Below are positions 1-9,178 of a stretch of DNA of 64,000 bases, one piece after another. The translations under genes were made by a program, and so were the position numbers. The first letter of the stretch is position 1. Each line of letters opens with the position of its first letter. This DNA comes from Phreatobacter stygius (GTDB lineage Bacteria; Pseudomonadota; Alphaproteobacteria; Rhizobiales; Phreatobacteraceae): NCBI RefSeq assembly GCF_005144885.1, contig NZ_CP039690.1:6312873-6376872 (forward strand). Direction: 5' to 3'. Under the pieces are notes generated by a model. The model was not told where the DNA came from. It ran no database searches and saw only the letters and a program-made list of their open reading frames with translations.

Positions 1-1944
1 GTTCAGGCCGTAGTTCAGCCGGCCGCCGCCCTCGACCCGGTCCCAGCCCGAGAACTTGTTGGCCGAGAACAGGTTGGTGTCGTCGAACACCAGGCTCTGC
101 GCGTCTTCGTTCGGCATCCGGCCGATGGCCTGCTCGTTCGGCCGCGCGATCACCTGGATGATCGGTTCCACCGTGGTCACGCCATATTCGGTCGCCGCGA
201 TGAACGGATAACGATAGGTCAGACCAACCGTCGGCATGAAGCGAACCAGGGTTCGCCCGTCATTTTCGACAAGATTGGTGAACGAGCCGAGCACCTTGCC
301 GTGGTCACGCAACTGGTAGCCGAGAACATCGCCGCGCAGCGAAGCGAAGGGCTCCCAGACCTGGCCGAATGCGTCGATGATGCGACGACGCCAGGCGACT
401 TCGATCGAGGCGCGCGAATAATTGCCGTCGATGCCGTTGACCAGGCAATTTGACGGAAGGAGGAGGTTGGTGCCGGTCTTTGGCTGGGTGGCGAAGCAGG
501 TGATCGGCGTCAGCGGATCGCGCGCGGACAGATCGGCCGCCTCGCGCGTCAGGCTGGTGATGTTGACGCGCCAGGAGAACTCGCCGCCCAGGACCGACTG
601 GTCGAGCACCCGGAAATAATCGAGCACCGGATGGGTGACCGGCAGGATCTTGTTGTCGACGTCGGTCGCGGTGATGCCGACATAACGGGTGGCCGACAGG
701 TCGAACCAGCTCCGCTCGCCCTGGCCGCGCAGATAGACCCTCGAATTCGCCTCGGTCTGTCCCGGCAGCGTGAGCGAATAATCGCGCAGGAACGCCGTAT
801 CGGACATGAGATTGAGATCCCAGCCGAAAGACCAGCGATCGGTGATGCGGAAGCTGCCGGTGGTCGATATGACGCCACGGAACTCGCGATTGCCGACTTC
901 CGGCGTGACGCCATCGCTATAGACGAAGACCGAGGGATCGCGCTGCCAGATGCCGGCGCCGCGAATGCTGTAGCTGCCGCTTTCGAAGCCGTGCCGCCAC
1001 TCGGCGATCGGCATGAAGCCCTGCCGCTGGTAGTAGCGCGGCGCGAGCAGCAGATCGTAGTTCGGCTGGATGTTCCAGAAATACGGCACTTCGAGGCCCA
1101 TGCCGGTCCGGTTCGAGCCGGTGACATTGGGCATGAGGATGCCGGACGCCTTGCGGACCGACGGGTCCGGCGAAGACATGTAGGGAATATAGGCGATCGG
1201 CGTGCCGAAGATCTCGACCCGGCTGTCCTCGAAATAGATCGTCCGCTCGGATTCCCTGTGGATGATCCGCTTCGATTTGATCTGCCATGTCGGTGGCCGG
1301 GACGGGTCGTCGCGGCAGGAGTCGCAGGCCGTATAGGTCGAGCGCTCGAAGGTGGTGGTTTCACCACCCTCGCGGGTGACGTTGGCCGCGCCGATATAAC
1401 GCCGGTCCGGCGTCTCCATGTTGAGCGAGCGGACGAAGCCGTTCCGGAAGTCCTGGTCGAACTCCATGTCCTGGGCATGGGCGATGACGCCCGAGGGTTC
1501 GGTGATCCGGACATTGCCGGTGGCACGCACGCGATTGTTGCGCCGGTCGTAGCTGACCTGGTCGGCTTCGATCGTGCGGCCGTCGTAATAGATCTGCACC
1601 CGGCCGCGGGCCGTGACCCGTTCCGAGCGCTCGTCATAGACGAGCTGGTTGGCATTCACATGCATCGGCACGTTGCGCGATGTCTGCGAGAAGGTCGGGG
1701 CCGGCGAGGGCAGCGCCGCGCCCAGCGAGCCGCCGCCCGGCGCGCGCGACTGCTGCGGCAAATCGACGCGCGTCGGATCCGGTATGATCAGCTGTGACGT
1801 ATCGGCCCGCTCGCCCGTCTGGGCGCGCAGAGACGCATACCCACCCCATGCGACGAGAAGCGCAGCCACGCTCACCGACACATAAATGGCGGATCGGGCG
1901 ATTCGGGTCGGAAAGGCGGGAAGAAGGCTGGGTGCGCGACGCAT
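1..1944 (-). CDS. lptD: LptD, LPS-assembly outer-membrane protein (C-terminus beyond the window)
   Basis: LptD forms the outer-membrane beta-barrel that, with LptE, inserts lipopolysaccharide into the outer leaflet. The minus-strand frame is open from the ATG at 1944 to base 1 (648 codons), so the C-terminal part of the barrel is missing. Residues about 17-35 are hydrophobic (signal peptide or anchor). An OstA/LptA-like jelly-roll region follows, with the stretches VTARGRVQIYYDGRTIEADQ and RATGNVRITEPSG, and then the start of the barrel, with FGTPIAYIPYMSSPD. The ATG overlaps the lptG stop (TGATG), so the two are translationally coupled. In many alphaproteobacteria surA, pdxA and ksgA follow, but they would lie outside this window. 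Confidence 0.93.
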   Translation of the reverse strand, partial: MRRAPSLLPAFPTRIARSAIYVSVSVAALLVAWGGYASLRAQTGERADTSQLIIPDPTRVDLPQQSRAPGGGSLGAALPSPAPTFSQTSRNVPMHVNANQLVYDERSERVTARGRVQIYYDGRTIEADQVSYDRRNNRVRATGNVRITEPSGVIAHAQDMEFDQDFRNGFVRSLNMETPDRRYIGAANVTREGGETTTFERSTYTACDSCRDDPSRPPTWQIKSKRIIHRESERTIYFEDSRVEIFGTPIAYIPYMSSPDPSVRKASGILMPNVTGSNRTGMGLEVPYFWNIQPNYDLLLAPRYYQRQGFMPIAEWRHGFESGSYSIRGAGIWQRDPSVFVYSDGVTPEVGNREFRGVISTTGSFRITDRWSFGWDLNLMSDTAFLRDYSLTLPGQTEANSRVYLRGQGERSWFDLSATRYVGITATDVDNKILPVTHPVLDYFRVLDQSVLGGEFSWRVNITSLTREAADLSARDPLTPITCFATQPKTGTNLLLPSNCLVNGIDGNYSRASIEVAWRRRIIDAFGQVWEPFASLRGDVLGYQLRDHGKVLGSFTNLVENDGRTLVRFMPTVGLTYRYPFIAATEYGVTTVEPIIQVIARPNEQAIGRMPNEDAQSLVFDDTNLFSANKFSGWDRVEGGGRLNYGLN

Positions 1945-3029
1945 CAGCCATCCTCCTGCTTCAAAAGCACCATGAAACCCATTAACGCACCGATGAATGC
2001 AGGCGACCACGCAGCGAGCACGGGAGGCACCAGATTGGAGCGCCCCAGGTTCCCCGCGAGTTCGGAGCCCACGTAAAGCAAAAATCCGGCGACCACGCCA
2101 CCTAGAATTGTTCGTCCGAGCCCACCCAGTCGCGCGAACCGCAAGGACGCTGCGGCAGCCACCAGCACCATGGCCATCAGGAGCAGCGGTCTGGCGAGCA
2201 GAAGTTGGTACTGCAGCTCGAATCGGGCGCTCGGCAGCCCCGACTTGCGAGCCAGGTCAATGAACTGTGGAAGCTCCCAGAACGACACCTGCTCGGGCAT
2301 CACGAAGCTCTGCCGCACCTGCTCGGGGGTGAGCTGAGTCGGCAGGCGATAGGTCGCGTGGTTCTCGGGTTCGACGTTCACCGGTGTCACCCGCGCCTTG
2401 TGCAGGGTCCAGTAGCCGTCGTTCAGTTCGGCGGTCTCGGCATCGATCCGCCTGAGGAACCCGTTATCCGCGCCATAGACCAGCGCGGTGACCCCGGAGA
2501 GCCGTCGGCCGCGCTCCGTCGCGGAGGCCGCATTCATCACCACCTGGCCGCCATTGGTGGCCTGGCGCAGCCAGAAGTCATTGCGTGAATCGGCGCCATA
2601 GGCGCGGCCGAACAGCTGCGATTCGAGTTGCATGCCGCGCTCGCGGAAGTCCGAAGCGATCGGATTGTAGAGCGTCGCGGCGGCGATGCCGATGAGGGCG
2701 GCCACGGCCAGCGCCGGCGCCAGGAACTGCCAGGCCGACAGGCCGGCGGCGCGCGCGACGACCAGCTCCAGCTTGCGCGACAGGCCGAGGAAACACAGCA
2801 TCGCGCCGACCAGCACGGCGAATGGCAGCACCACTTCGATGAAGGCCGGCACGCGATAGATCGCCAGGAGCGCGATCAGCTGGGTCGGCGCCCGGCGCGA
2901 ATCCTCGACCCGCCTCAGCTGCTCGACGAAATCGACGATCAGCACCAGGCCGAACGTGCCGAAAAAGGCGCCGGTCACCGCTCCGGTGAACTTTCGCGTC
3001 ATATAGGTCGCAAACGTCCGTCCGATCAT
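1944..3029 (-). CDS. lptG: LptG, LPS export ABC transporter permease
   Basis: LptG is one of the two inner-membrane permeases of the LptB2FG transporter, which extracts LPS from the inner membrane and passes it to LptC/LptA. The 361-residue protein begins MIGRTFATYMTRKF and has the family layout: N-terminal transmembrane helices, a periplasmic beta-jellyroll (about residues 125-260) and C-terminal helices ending in KQEDG. The start at 3029 was chosen because its ATG overlaps the lptF stop (ATGA) and it begins at the conserved N-terminus; the frame stays open further upstream but only inside lptF. Confidence 0.93.
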   Translation of the reverse strand: MIGRTFATYMTRKFTGAVTGAFFGTFGLVLIVDFVEQLRRVEDSRRAPTQLIALLAIYRVPAFIEVVLPFAVLVGAMLCFLGLSRKLELVVARAAGLSAWQFLAPALAVAALIGIAAATLYNPIASDFRERGMQLESQLFGRAYGADSRNDFWLRQATNGGQVVMNAASATERGRRLSGVTALVYGADNGFLRRIDAETAELNDGYWTLHKARVTPVNVEPENHATYRLPTQLTPEQVRQSFVMPEQVSFWELPQFIDLARKSGLPSARFELQYQLLLARPLLLMAMVLVAAAASLRFARLGGLGRTILGGVVAGFLLYVGSELAGNLGRSNLVPPVLAAWSPAFIGALMGFMVLLKQEDG

Positions 3030-4204
3030 GCCTGCCCCCCGGAGGCGAAGCGCTCGGTGAAACGTTGGGCGATGCGGTCGGAAAAATCGCTCACGGCGCG
3101 GCTGATCGCGGCCGGCACGCGCGGCCTGAACCAGCCGAGCGCCATCGCGCCGAAGATGACGATGCCGGACAGCGGCACGGCATAGACGAACGGCACCGCC
3201 CACGCGCGCGTCGCCGCCATGCCGGAAACGGCAAAGCCGATGCCGCGGACGAGCGCCATCGCGACGATCGCCGCAGCGATCGCCGCGCCGCGGCTTTGCC
3301 GCGTGGTACGTGCGTGTCCCAGCATGGCGAACGCAATACACATCAGAGCCAGTGGGTAGAGCGGCGCGCTGAAACGATCGTGCAGCTCTTGTCGGAACCG
3401 GCCCTGCCACCGCTCCAGCATGGGATCGGCGGGGTCCGGGTTTATCAGTTCGTAGGTATAGCGTTCCGAAGGTCTATAAATGGTTTCCGCGGCCTGGGTC
3501 AGTTGCGACAGGTCGAAGGCATAGCGGTCGAACACGACGATCGAGGTCGACCCGTCCTTCACTTCGCGGCGCTGCAGGTTGCCGCGCTCCAGGACGAAGA
3601 ACGTGCCCTGCGGTTGTTCGCTGATGACGCCGCGCTCGGCGACATAGGTCATCTGCAGGGCCGGGTCGCGGCTGTCGGACACGACGATGCCGAGCAGCAC
3701 GCCGCCGGGCGCACGATCGCGGATATGAAAGGTGAGGCCGCGGTCGGCCTGGGTGAACTGGCCGGGGCGGACGATGGCGGTCAAAAGGTTTGCCTGCACC
3801 TGGGTGAGAAGCTGGCGGAAATAGCGGATCGACGATGGCGTGAGGTAGAGCGCGAGAACGCCGACCATGACCGAGACCAGCACGGTGAGCATGACGAACG
3901 GCCGCATCAGCCGGACCGGCGAAACGCCGGCCGCCGCCATGACGATCAGTTCGGAATCGCCGTTCAGCTTGTTCAGGGTCTGGACGATCGCCATGAACAG
4001 CGAGATCGGCGCGATCAGGGTCACCAGCACGGGAATGCCGAGGCTGGTCATCAGGAAGAACAGCGCGATCGTCTGGCCGCTATTGGTGACGAGGTCGAGC
4101 TGGCGCAGCACCTGGGTAATCCAGACCACCAGGGTGAGAACGAACAAGCCGCCCACGAAGGCGACCGCGGCCTGCCGGAAAATATAGCGTTCGAGCGATT
4201 CCAT
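3026..4204 (-). CDS. lptF: LptF, LPS export ABC transporter permease
   Basis: LptF is the partner permease of LptG in LPS export. The 392-residue protein starts MESLERYIFRQ, the usual LptF N-terminus, followed by a long first transmembrane segment (about residues 13-35), further helices, a central periplasmic domain and three C-terminal helices. A further in-frame start 17 codons upstream is possible but not supported by family alignment. It is first in the lptF-lptG-lptD operon, with 4-bp overlaps, and lies divergent from pepA across a 197-bp gap that should hold both promoters. Confidence 0.93.
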   Translation of the reverse strand: MESLERYIFRQAAVAFVGGLFVLTLVVWITQVLRQLDLVTNSGQTIALFFLMTSLGIPVLVTLIAPISLFMAIVQTLNKLNGDSELIVMAAAGVSPVRLMRPFVMLTVLVSVMVGVLALYLTPSSIRYFRQLLTQVQANLLTAIVRPGQFTQADRGLTFHIRDRAPGGVLLGIVVSDSRDPALQMTYVAERGVISEQPQGTFFVLERGNLQRREVKDGSTSIVVFDRYAFDLSQLTQAAETIYRPSERYTYELINPDPADPMLERWQGRFRQELHDRFSAPLYPLALMCIAFAMLGHARTTRQSRGAAIAAAIVAMALVRGIGFAVSGMAATRAWAVPFVYAVPLSGIVIFGAMALGWFRPRVPAAISRAVSDFSDRIAQRFTERFASGGQA

Positions 4205-4401
4205 TTCCGGCCCATGCTTGCGGCCGTTGGATGAAGGTCCGCATGTTCTCGACAAAGACGCCTAAGAGGCGATCGTGGCAACGGCGCGGCAAGCTCGCGG
4301 CTTCGATTCCAGCTGATGCGTCTCCCCCGCGCCACATCTGCCAGATAGTGTCAAAGTGATGCGCTTGCGCCTGATTCCCATCCGACCCCAAGCTGTGGTT
4401 C

Positions 4402-5898
4402 ATGCCAGATATCATCAAGATCACCTTCGCCGCCTTGTCCAGCCCGGCCTCGGGCCTCGCCGTGGTGCTTGTCGGACCCGACCTTGCGCCGGGAGCCCGG
4501 ACCGCGAGCCTCGTCAAACCCGCCGGAGATATTCTGGCCCGCGCCGCCGCCGCCGATGGCTTTAAAGGCAAGGCCGGCTCGTTCATCGACATCCTGGCGC
4601 CCGACAAGCTGCCGGTGACCCGGCTGATCGTTGCCGGCGTCGGCAAGCCGGCGGACTGGAAAGAACTTGAAATCATCAAGCTCGGCGGCACGATCGTCGC
4701 GAAGCTGCCGGACGCGGCAACCGACGCAACCATCATCGCCGAGACCGGGCAGGGGGCTCTGAGCCCTGATCAGGCGGCCGATCTGGCGCTTGGCATCCGG
4801 CTGCGCTTCTACGCCTTCGACCGCTACAAGACCAAGAAGAAGGACGGCGACGAGGGCGCCAAGAAGCGCCATATCACTTTGCTGGTCGATGACGAAAAGG
4901 CCGCGCGCAAAGCCTATCGGGCGCGCGAGGCGGTGGCCGACGGCGTCGATGTCGCCCGCGACCTGGTCAACGAGCCGCCGAATGTGCTGACGCCGCCGGA
5001 ATTTGCCCGCCGCGCCGGCGCGCTCGGCGATCTCGGCGTCGAGGTCGAGGTGCTCGGCGAGAAGGACATGAAGAAGCTCGGCATGGGCGCGCTCCTGGCG
5101 GTCGGCCAGGGCTCGGCCCGCGACAGCCAGTTGGTGGTCATGCGCTGGGACGGCGGCAAGGACGGCGAAGCGCCGCTGGCCTTCATCGGCAAGGGCGTGT
5201 GTTTCGACACCGGCGGCATTTCGATCAAGCCCGGCGAGGGCATGCAGGACATGAAGGGCGACATGGGCGGGGCCGCCGTCGTTGTCGGCCTGATGCATGC
5301 GCTCGCCGCGCGCAAGGCCAAGGTCAATGCCGTCGGCCTGATCGGCGTGGTCGAGAACATGCCCGACGGCAATGCCTATCGCCCGGGCGACATCCTCACC
5401 TCGATGTCGGGCCAGACCATCGAGATCATCAACACCGATGCCGAAGGCCGGCTCGTGCTGGCCGATGTGCTCTGGTACGCCAAGGACCGGTTCAAGCCCA
5501 AATTCATGATCAATCTGGCGACCTTGACCGGCGCCATCATGGTGGCGCTCGGGCAGGAGCATGCCGGACTGTTCTCCAACAATGACGACCTGGCCAGGGC
5601 GCTGGGCGAGGCGGGTCTGGCCACCGGCGAAAAGGTCTGGCGCATGCCGCTGACGCCGGAATACGACAAGATCATGGACAGCCAGTTTGCCGACATGAAA
5701 AATGCCGGTGGCCGTTTCGCCGGCGCGATCACCGCGGCGCAGTTCCTGCAGCGCTTCGTCGACACCACGCCGTGGGTCCATCTCGATGTCGCGGGCACGG
5801 CGATGAATTCGCCGAAGACCGACCTCAACCGCTCCTGGGGCGGTGGCTGGGGCGTCAGGCTGCTCGACCGTTTCGTCAAGGACACTTACGAGAGCTGA
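4402..5898 (+). CDS. pepA: Leucyl aminopeptidase (M17)
   Basis: PepA is a cytosolic, hexameric, two-metal aminopeptidase that removes N-terminal residues from peptides; in E. coli it also binds DNA. At 498 residues it has the normal family length. The M17 core is clear: [16 protein letters not shown], a lysine in [12 protein letters not shown] (metal and catalytic residues) and the signature [12 protein letters not shown] near residue 345. The N-terminal macro-like domain occupies about residues 1-170. It is divergent from lptF and precedes holC, an order seen in many proteobacteria. Confidence 0.95.
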   Translation: MPDIIKITFAALSSPASGLAVVLVGPDLAPGARTASLVKPAGDILARAAAADGFKGKAGSFIDILAPDKLPVTRLIVAGVGKPADWKELEIIKLGGTIVAKLPDAATDATIIAETGQGALSPDQAADLALGIRLRFYAFDRYKTKKKDGDEGAKKRHITLLVDDEKAARKAYRAREAVADGVDVARDLVNEPPNVLTPPEFARRAGALGDLGVEVEVLGEKDMKKLGMGALLAVGQGSARDSQLVVMRWDGGKDGEAPLAFIGKGVCFDTGGISIKPGEGMQDMKGDMGGAAVVVGLMHALAARKAKVNAVGLIGVVENMPDGNAYRPGDILTSMSGQTIEIINTDAEGRLVLADVLWYAKDRFKPKFMINLATLTGAIMVALGQEHAGLFSNNDDLARALGEAGLATGEKVWRMPLTPEYDKIMDSQFADMKNAGGRFAGAITAAQFLQRFVDTTPWVHLDVAGTAMNSPKTDLNRSWGGGWGVRLLDRFVKDTYES

Positions 5899-6044
5899 CC
5901 TGGGCGCCGGCGCGGCGGCCGGCGCACCGGCCGTCGCGCGGGTTTGGTGCACTGCGGCAATTCTGGCCGCTGGCCATGTCGGGACGGAGGGTCACGACCG
6001 TTCCACGACAGGCTATGCTCGGCAGATCCGGAGCCCGAACCCAC

Positions 6045-6497
6045 GTGACCGACGTCTTCTTCTACCACCTGCAGAACCAGCCCCTGGAAAAGGTTCTGCC
6101 GACGCTGCTCGAAAAATCGGTCGAGCGCGGCTGGAAGGTTGTGGTCGAAGCGGCCTCGCCCGAACGCGTCGAGGCGCTGGACAGCCTGCTCTGGACCTTC
6201 TCCGACGAGAGCTTCCTTGCCCATGGCACGGACCGCGAGGCCGATGCCGCGCTCCAGCCGATCCTCATCACCACCAGGCCCGACCGGGCCAATGGCGCGG
6301 CCGTGCGCTTCCTGGTCGACGGCGCGGCGCTGCCCGCCGATGTGGCGAGCTACGACCGGCTGGTGCTGATGTTCGACGGCAATGATCCCGATGCCGTCGA
6401 TCTGGCGCGTCAGCAATGGCGCGAGGCCAAGGGCGGCGGCCATGCCTGCACCTATTGGCAGCAGAACGATATCGGCCGCTGGGAGAAGAAGGCGTGA
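6045..6497 (+). CDS. holC: DNA polymerase III chi subunit
   Basis: Chi belongs to the clamp-loader complex and links the replisome to single-strand binding protein. The 150-residue protein begins VTDVFFYHLQNQPLEKVLP, close to rhizobial HolC N-termini, and ends in a region with TYWQQNDIGRWEKKA. GTG at 6045 was chosen; an in-frame ATG ten codons upstream would add residues the family lacks. It lies 146 bp after pepA and overlaps the next gene by GTGA. Confidence 0.9.
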   Translation: MTDVFFYHLQNQPLEKVLPTLLEKSVERGWKVVVEAASPERVEALDSLLWTFSDESFLAHGTDREADAALQPILITTRPDRANGAAVRFLVDGAALPADVASYDRLVLMFDGNDPDAVDLARQQWREAKGGGHACTYWQQNDIGRWEKKA

Positions 6498-7666
6498 CCG
6501 GTGAGGCACGTCTGACCCCACCCGGCTTCGTCGATCCGAAAGCGCGCTCCGAATTCATCCGCCTCGGAACCATCGTGTTCCTGACCGCGATGACCAATCA
6601 GCAGGCGGTGATCCTCGCCGTCGTCTGGCAGGAGGCCGGTTTCAGCCACGCCGACATTGGCATCCTGCTCGGCGTCTATGGCGTGCCGCTGGTGCTGGCG
6701 AGCCTGTTTTCCGGGGCCGCCGCCAACCGTTTCGGCCTGCTGCCGACGGTCAGGCTCGGCGCCGTTCTGACCACCTTCGGCCTCGTCAGCCTCTATTTCA
6801 CCCATGAGTCCTTCGCCGGCTCCTTTGCCTCGCGCATCGTCCAGGGGGCCGGCTTTGCCCTGTTCCACGCGCCGGTCATGACCTACGGCACGACCAGGCT
6901 GACCCAGGATCGCTTCATCCAGCTGTTCGGCCTGCTCTCGGCCATGGCGCCGCTGCCTTATGCCTTCGGTCCGGTGGTGGCCGAATATCTGTTCCACGCC
7001 TTCGGCCCGCGCACGTTTTTCCTGGCCGGCTCGCTCCCGGGCCTTCTCGCCCTGCCGCTGCTGTGGACCTTGCGGCCGGTCGAGAAAGCCGAGCCGCAGG
7101 TCGGCGGCATGCGGGCGCTCTTGTCGTCGGGCCGGATCACGCTGCCGATGATCGCGGCCTGCGTGTTCGGCGCGATGTTCGGTTTCGTCAGCGCTTTCAT
7201 GGCGCCGGTCATGCTCGAGCGCGGCCTGTCGATCGGTGCCTTCTTCACCAGTTTCACGCTGTCGATCTTCATCGTCCGGCTCGGCTTGCTCGGGCCGCTC
7301 GAAACCATCGACCGGCGCCTTGTGGTCGCCGGCGGGGCGGTGGTCCTGGCGCTCGGCCTGACGCTTGCGGCACTCGCCAACAGCCTGCCGATGGCGATCG
7401 CCGCCGGCCTGGTCTTCGGCATGGGCCATTCCATTGGCTTTCCGGTTCTGTCCGCCTGGATCTGCGACGGCACGCCGCCGGAAGCGCGGGCGACGCCGCT
7501 GGCCCTGTTCAATGCGACGTTTTTCGCCGCGATCTACCTCATCGCCCTGCCGGCCAGCCTGGCGATCGCCCGCTTCGGCTATCCGCCGGTCATGATCGCC
7601 ACCGCCAGCACCGGCCTGGTCCTGGCGGTTGGCCTGACCGTCGCCTGGTACCGGCGGTTTCGCTGA
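6494..7666 (+). CDS. Major facilitator superfamily transporter
   Basis: This is a 390-residue inner-membrane permease with about twelve hydrophobic segments and no signal peptide. The loop after helix 2 contains SGAAANRFGLLPTVRLGA, which resembles the MFS loop 2-3 motif (G-x-x-x-D/N-R-x-G-R/x-R). The substrate cannot be told from sequence. The GTG start overlaps the holC stop (GTGA), indicating translational coupling, although a functional link to holC is unlikely. It is followed closely by a convergent GST-like gene. Confidence 0.8.
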   Translation: MTGEARLTPPGFVDPKARSEFIRLGTIVFLTAMTNQQAVILAVVWQEAGFSHADIGILLGVYGVPLVLASLFSGAAANRFGLLPTVRLGAVLTTFGLVSLYFTHESFAGSFASRIVQGAGFALFHAPVMTYGTTRLTQDRFIQLFGLLSAMAPLPYAFGPVVAEYLFHAFGPRTFFLAGSLPGLLALPLLWTLRPVEKAEPQVGGMRALLSSGRITLPMIAACVFGAMFGFVSAFMAPVMLERGLSIGAFFTSFTLSIFIVRLGLLGPLETIDRRLVVAGGAVVLALGLTLAALANSLPMAIAAGLVFGMGHSIGFPVLSAWICDGTPPEARATPLALFNATFFAAIYLIALPASLAIARFGYPPVMIATASTGLVLAVGLTVAWYRRFR

Positions 7667-7676
7667 AGCCGGCGCC

Positions 7677-8396
7677 TCACGCCGCCTGCCGCCACGGATG
7701 CTCAGGGTAATAGCGCGCCATCATCCGGTCGACATAGGCGACCAGGTTGGCATGGGCCTCGGCCCGACGGCGCAGCGGCGTGTCGAAGAACGGCGTCAGA
7801 ATCTGCGCCAGCATGGCGAAAGCCGTCGCGTCGACGCCGACCGGGTGATCGGCCATCAGATGGTCGCGCTCGCCGAGCAGGAGCGACAGGGCGGCCAGCG
7901 AGCGTTCGCCGAGCGCGACGATCTCGGCCGGCGAATGTCTGAGGATGCCGACCGCGTTGAGATTGGCGGTGACCGCCGCCTTGAGGTCTTCGCGCAGCTT
8001 GGCGCGGATGGGTTCCGGCGCCTGGTCGAACCAGCGGGCCGGACCCTTGGCGAAATTCGCCGGGTTCAGGTAGCGCTCCGGACAGGCCGTCCAGCCCAGG
8101 TGGTTTTCCAGCATCCGCTCGATCGCCCAGGCCTGCGCCCGCTCGACCGGGGTGAGGCCCGCGTCGAAGTCGTGGCCATAGGTCTTTTCGATATGGGCGC
8201 GGATGAAGGTCGAATCGGCGATCAGCGCGCCGTTGTCGGCAATGAAGGGCAGCTGTCCCTTGGGTGAGGCCTCGGGCATGGCGAAGTCCTTGGCATAGGC
8301 CAGGCCCGCCATCTTGAGCTGAACCTCGGTCTTGGTGACATAGGGGCTGACCTCGGGAAGGCCGAACTGGGCGCCGCCGCCGAACAGGGTGATCAT
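7677..8396 (-). CDS. Glutathione S-transferase-like protein (metaxin/FAXC type)
   Basis: The 239-residue cytosolic protein has an N-terminal thioredoxin-like half beginning MITLFGGGAQFGLPEVSPY, with the cis-proline region KGQLPFIADNG and the SxxIxxHI element IADSTFIRAHIE. A helical C-terminal half follows, with DHPVGVDATAFAMLAQIL. This pattern fits the Tom37/metaxin/FAXC group of GST-fold proteins better than classical GSTs. The start at 8396 is at the beginning of the fold. It is divergent from a WYL-domain regulator across 89 bp, which suggests local control. The substrate is unknown. Confidence 0.75.
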   Translation of the reverse strand: MITLFGGGAQFGLPEVSPYVTKTEVQLKMAGLAYAKDFAMPEASPKGQLPFIADNGALIADSTFIRAHIEKTYGHDFDAGLTPVERAQAWAIERMLENHLGWTACPERYLNPANFAKGPARWFDQAPEPIRAKLREDLKAAVTANLNAVGILRHSPAEIVALGERSLAALSLLLGERDHLMADHPVGVDATAFAMLAQILTPFFDTPLRRRAEAHANLVAYVDRMMARYYPEHPWRQAA

Positions 8397-8485
8397 CGGT
8401 TTCTCCTGATGTGGAACACCCTCTTGTCCTACTGCCATCCTGCTGCCATCATGGTGTCAGCATCATCACGACGGGCTGTCGTTTC

Positions 8486-9169
8486 ATGAGACCCGCTGAC
8501 CGGCTGTTCCAGATCATCCAGATCCTGCGGCGCACCCGCAAACCGCTGACGGCGGACGCGATCGCCGCCGAACTGGAGACCTCCAAGCGCACGGTCTATC
8601 GCGATATCGCCACCCTGATGGGCCAGCGCGTGCCGATCCGCGGCGAGGCGGGCATTGGTTATGTGCTGGAGGGTGGTTTCGATTTGCCGCCCCTGATGCT
8701 GACATCGGTGGAAATCGAGGCGGCCGTGCTGGGCGCCCAATGGGTGGCCCATCGCGGCGACCCGGAACTGTCACGCGCCGCGCACGATCTGATCGCCAAG
8801 ATCGCCGCCATCGTGCCGGAGCGGCTGCGCTCCTATGTGCTCGAGCCCGCCGCCCGCACGCCGCCGGTCTGGGCCGCGACGCCCGACGCCATCGACATGG
8901 CGCAGGTGCGCGCCGCCATCCATGCCGGCCGCAAGGTGCTGATCGGTTATGGCGACGAACACGGCCGGGTCAGCGAACGCAAGATCTGGCCGGTCGCCAT
9001 CGGCTATTTCGACGCGGTCAAACATGTCGTCGCCTGGTGCGAGACGCGCCAGGATTTCCGCAGTTTCCGCACCGATCGTGTGCTGAGCGCGACCTTCCTC
9101 GAAGAGCGCCATCCGGAACGGCCGACCCAGCTCAGGGCCAAGTGGCGCAAGACGCTCGGCAAGGGATGA
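8486..9169 (+). CDS. YafY-type HTH/WYL transcriptional regulator
   Basis: The 227-residue regulator has an N-terminal winged helix (residues about 1-60, recognition helix around SKRTVYRDIATL) and a C-terminal WYL-type ligand-sensing domain with KHVVAWCETRQDFRSFRTD, close to the family pattern. Such proteins often regulate an adjacent, divergently transcribed gene, here the GST-like gene at 7677-8396. The start MRPADRLFQIIQ at 8486 matches the family N-terminus, although the frame is open upstream to 8411. Its 3' end lies nine bases from the convergent ABC-F gene. Confidence 0.85.
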   Translation: MRPADRLFQIIQILRRTRKPLTADAIAAELETSKRTVYRDIATLMGQRVPIRGEAGIGYVLEGGFDLPPLMLTSVEIEAAVLGAQWVAHRGDPELSRAAHDLIAKIAAIVPERLRSYVLEPAARTPPVWAATPDAIDMAQVRAAIHAGRKVLIGYGDEHGRVSERKIWPVAIGYFDAVKHVVAWCETRQDFRSFRTDRVLSATFLEERHPERPTQLRAKWRKTLGKG

Positions 9170-9178
9170 GACCGGCCC

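Noticed and set aside
549-1655. A 368-codon open frame on the minus strand and a 388-codon frame on the plus strand within lptD
   Set aside because: Both are overlap frames caused by high GC. The LptD frame (1-1944) reads through the same bases with clear OstA and barrel sequence.
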